Under the pieces are notes generated by a model, which searched no databases, had not been told where the DNA came from, and saw nothing but the letters and a program-made list of their open reading frames with translations. Below are positions 62,471 to 64,000 of a stretch of DNA of 64,000 nt, piece by piece (position 1 is the first letter of the stretch; each line of letters starts with the position of its first letter). A program made the translations under genes and the position numbers. Source of the DNA: Gammaproteobacteria bacterium (GTDB lineage Bacteria; Pseudomonadota; Gammaproteobacteria; SZUA-229); NCBI GenBank assembly GCA_024636785.1, contig JAGXGK010000042.1, forward strand, positions 1 to 64,000. Direction: 5' to 3'.

Positions 62471-63268
62471 CTACGCTTCCGGCTGTACGAATGCCCAGGC
62501 GCCGTAGCCGACTACCTGCCCTCGTCCGCCGGCGGTATCGCCGGAGTTGCGCAAATCGAGCGTGGCGACTTTAAGGTGGTGTTTACGCGCCGATAACACC
62601 AGACCAAGTATGGGGTTGCGGCCACAGGCCTGGCCGAATTCAATGTGTTTGTCATCGAGATTTTCAATGGCCCGGCAGGTTGCCGTGTCCAGTGACTGCG
62701 CCGTACAGTAGTCGTGGTAATGGCTGAGGTCGGATGAGATGACGATCAGGGTTTCATCACCACCCCAGACCGCTTCCAGCACTTCATGGACTTCCTCGCC
62801 ACTGGCATCTCCCACCACCAATGGCAGCAGAGTAAATTCATCCAGCGTCTTTTGCAGGAACGGCAGCTGCACCTCCAGGCTGTGTTCCTGCGCGTGGGTC
62901 AGGTCATATTCCTGCACCTGCGGCAATTGCAAAATTTTGTCACTGAGCTCACGATCGATGGGGATGGCGCCCAGCGGCGTCTCGAAATAATCAGCGCTAC
63001 TGGTGGCGAGGCCTGTCAGGGGAACGCGATGACAGGGGCCCAGCAGAACTACGCGACGGATTTTATTTTTGGCCGGAATCAGTTGTGCGTAGGCATTGGC
63101 GGCAACCGGGCCGGAGTAAACATAACCGGCGTGCGGCACGATAATCGCCTTGGGCGTGGCGGCGGTGGCTGTGGCGGCAGCGAGCATGGACTGAATCTCT
63201 GCGCTAAGTCGCACCGGGTCTCCCGGGTAAAACATGTCTGCGACTGCGGGATGTCGAATGCTGGACAT
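62471..63268 (-). CDS. amrB: AmmeMemoRadiSam system protein B (MEMO family)
   Basis: 265 aa. The MEMO fold is related to class III non-haem iron dioxygenases: IIVPHAGYVYSGPVAANAY, LGPCHRVPLTG and ISSDLSHYHDY supply likely His ligands. A perfect AAAGGAGGT stands before the ATG. It is cotranscribed with amrA and divergent from the radical SAM gene. Human MEMO1 binds iron or copper; the bacterial reaction is unknown. Confidence 0.93.
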   Translation of the reverse strand: MSSIRHPAVADMFYPGDPVRLSAEIQSMLAAATATAATPKAIIVPHAGYVYSGPVAANAYAQLIPAKNKIRRVVLLGPCHRVPLTGLATSSADYFETPLGAIPIDRELSDKILQLPQVQEYDLTHAQEHSLEVQLPFLQKTLDEFTLLPLVVGDASGEEVHEVLEAVWGGDETLIVISSDLSHYHDYCTAQSLDTATCRAIENLDDKHIEFGQACGRNPILGLVLSARKHHLKVATLDLRNSGDTAGGRGQVVGYGAWAFVQPEA

Positions 63269-63447
63269 AACAAACCTCCTTTGGAGAAATTGTTGGTAAT
63301 GCAGCGACTGACTGTGCTGCGCATTGGCAAATGGATCACGTCGTTACTTATTATTATGCGACCTATGGTCTTTAAATGTACAGTCTCAAGCCCCATGATA
63401 AAGTGATAGGGGATTTGAAATGTCGATTCAACGATGGCGGCTCAGAA

Positions 63448-64000
63448 ATGGCGGCAGCAAAAGAAAAGATATTGATGACGGATGATGGGGTGGTGCCGAC
63501 CAAATACTGGCACGATCTGGATGATGGTCGGGTGCAGTGTGATTTATGTCCGCGCCTGTGTAAGTTGCACGAAGGACAGCGCGGTTTGTGTTTTGTCCGC
63601 GCCCGCGTCGATAACCAGATCGTGCTCACCAGCTACGGACGATCCAGTGGTTACTGCATCGACCCCATCGAAAAAAAGCCGCTCAACCACTTTTTACCGG
63701 GAACACCGGTGCTGTCGTTTGGCACCGCCGGCTGCAACCTGGCCTGCAAGTATTGCCAGAACTGGGACATCAGCAAATCGCGCGAACTGGATACGCTGAT
63801 GGACCGCGCCACGCCCGAGGCGATTGCGCAGGTGGCGGAAGAGCTGGGCTGCCGCAGTGTGGCCTACACCTATAATGATCCGGTAATTTTCCACGAGTAC
63901 GCCATTGATGTCGCCAAAGCCTGTCAGCAGCGCGGCATTAAATCGGTGGCGGTGACCGCCGGTTATGTCTGCGATGAGCCGCGCGCCGAATTTTACCAGC
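63448..64000 (+). CDS. amrS: AmmeMemoRadiSam system radical SAM enzyme (partial)
   Basis: The first 184 codons; the gene runs off the window. ATG 63448 gives MAAAKEKIL; 63475 is an alternative. Two Cys pairs in QCDLCPRLCKLHEGQRG precede the radical SAM motif CNLACKYCQNW, which binds the 4Fe-4S cluster, and SVAYTYNDPVIFHEY follows as in the AmrS/PflA-like family. It generates a 5'-deoxyadenosyl radical; the substrate is unknown. It is divergent from amrB-amrA across 179 nt. Confidence 0.92.
   Translation, partial: MAAAKEKILMTDDGVVPTKYWHDLDDGRVQCDLCPRLCKLHEGQRGLCFVRARVDNQIVLTSYGRSSGYCIDPIEKKPLNHFLPGTPVLSFGTAGCNLACKYCQNWDISKSRELDTLMDRATPEAIAQVAEELGCRSVAYTYNDPVIFHEYAIDVAKACQQRGIKSVAVTAGYVCDEPRAEFYQ

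Overview
The window reads as chromosomal DNA of a gammaproteobacterium. The evidence is the E. coli-like order yibQ / envC / yibN-secB-gpsA-trmL, an MSHA-type type IV pilus locus, an adenylylatable glutamine synthetase next to ntrBC, EfpL, frmAB and a general porin. A DsrC/TusE-family protein and a putative persulfide-sensing ArsR regulator point to sulfur-compound metabolism, but no full sulfur-oxidation pathway is present, so that lifestyle is inference. I found no rRNA, tRNA, CRISPR array, phage or intact transposase.

Layout. 1-2400: a structured non-coding segment, an XRE-ImmA / PIN-like (DUF4411) toxin-antitoxin-like pair and a MITE-like repeat. 2400-10300: a zinc-sensing diguanylate cyclase (DgcZ type), a MYG1 hydrolase, a PilU-like ATPase, a very large protein that is probably PPi-dependent PEP carboxykinase, and an atypical DsrC/TusE protein. 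10370-17350: YajL-like, YibQ, CtpA and EnvC on the minus strand; ArsR regulator, YibN rhodanese, SecB and GpsA on the plus strand; then TrmL. 17470-32810: an MSHA-like pilus assembly locus starting with a sigma-54 response regulator (PrsR-like) and ending with a convergent histidine kinase (PrsK-like). 32850-36080: an ABC-2 exporter whose permease and ATPase genes flank a TPR-like gene and a type IV prepilin gene; the prepilin has its own sigma-54 promoter and terminator. 36300-39750: an MCE/Mla-type lipid transporter operon. 39870-46710: a DUF3096 mini-protein, a lone TrpB, membrane proteins, DUF2333, frmA-frmB and a START-domain protein. 46870-56810: a nitrogen-control block with type III glutamine synthetase (sigma-54 promoter plus tandem NtrC sites), YkgJ, MobA, a CDF transporter, GlnA and NtrB-NtrC (perfect NtrC site upstream). 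57300-64000: a GGDEF-EAL protein, a porin, EfpL with an unknown partner, and the AmmeMemoRadiSam genes, the last cut by the window end.

How the genes connect. Two sigma-54 circuits are visible: NtrBC acting on glnN and on ntrBC itself, and a proposed PrsK/PrsR-like pair that could drive the pilin gene. Two c-di-GMP proteins fit a surface-attachment theme with the pili. Intergenic spaces carry several dispersed repeat families. The most unusual are two ~70-80 bp elements whose three hairpins keep their shape while the stem sequences differ; each is flanked by 8-9 bp direct repeats.
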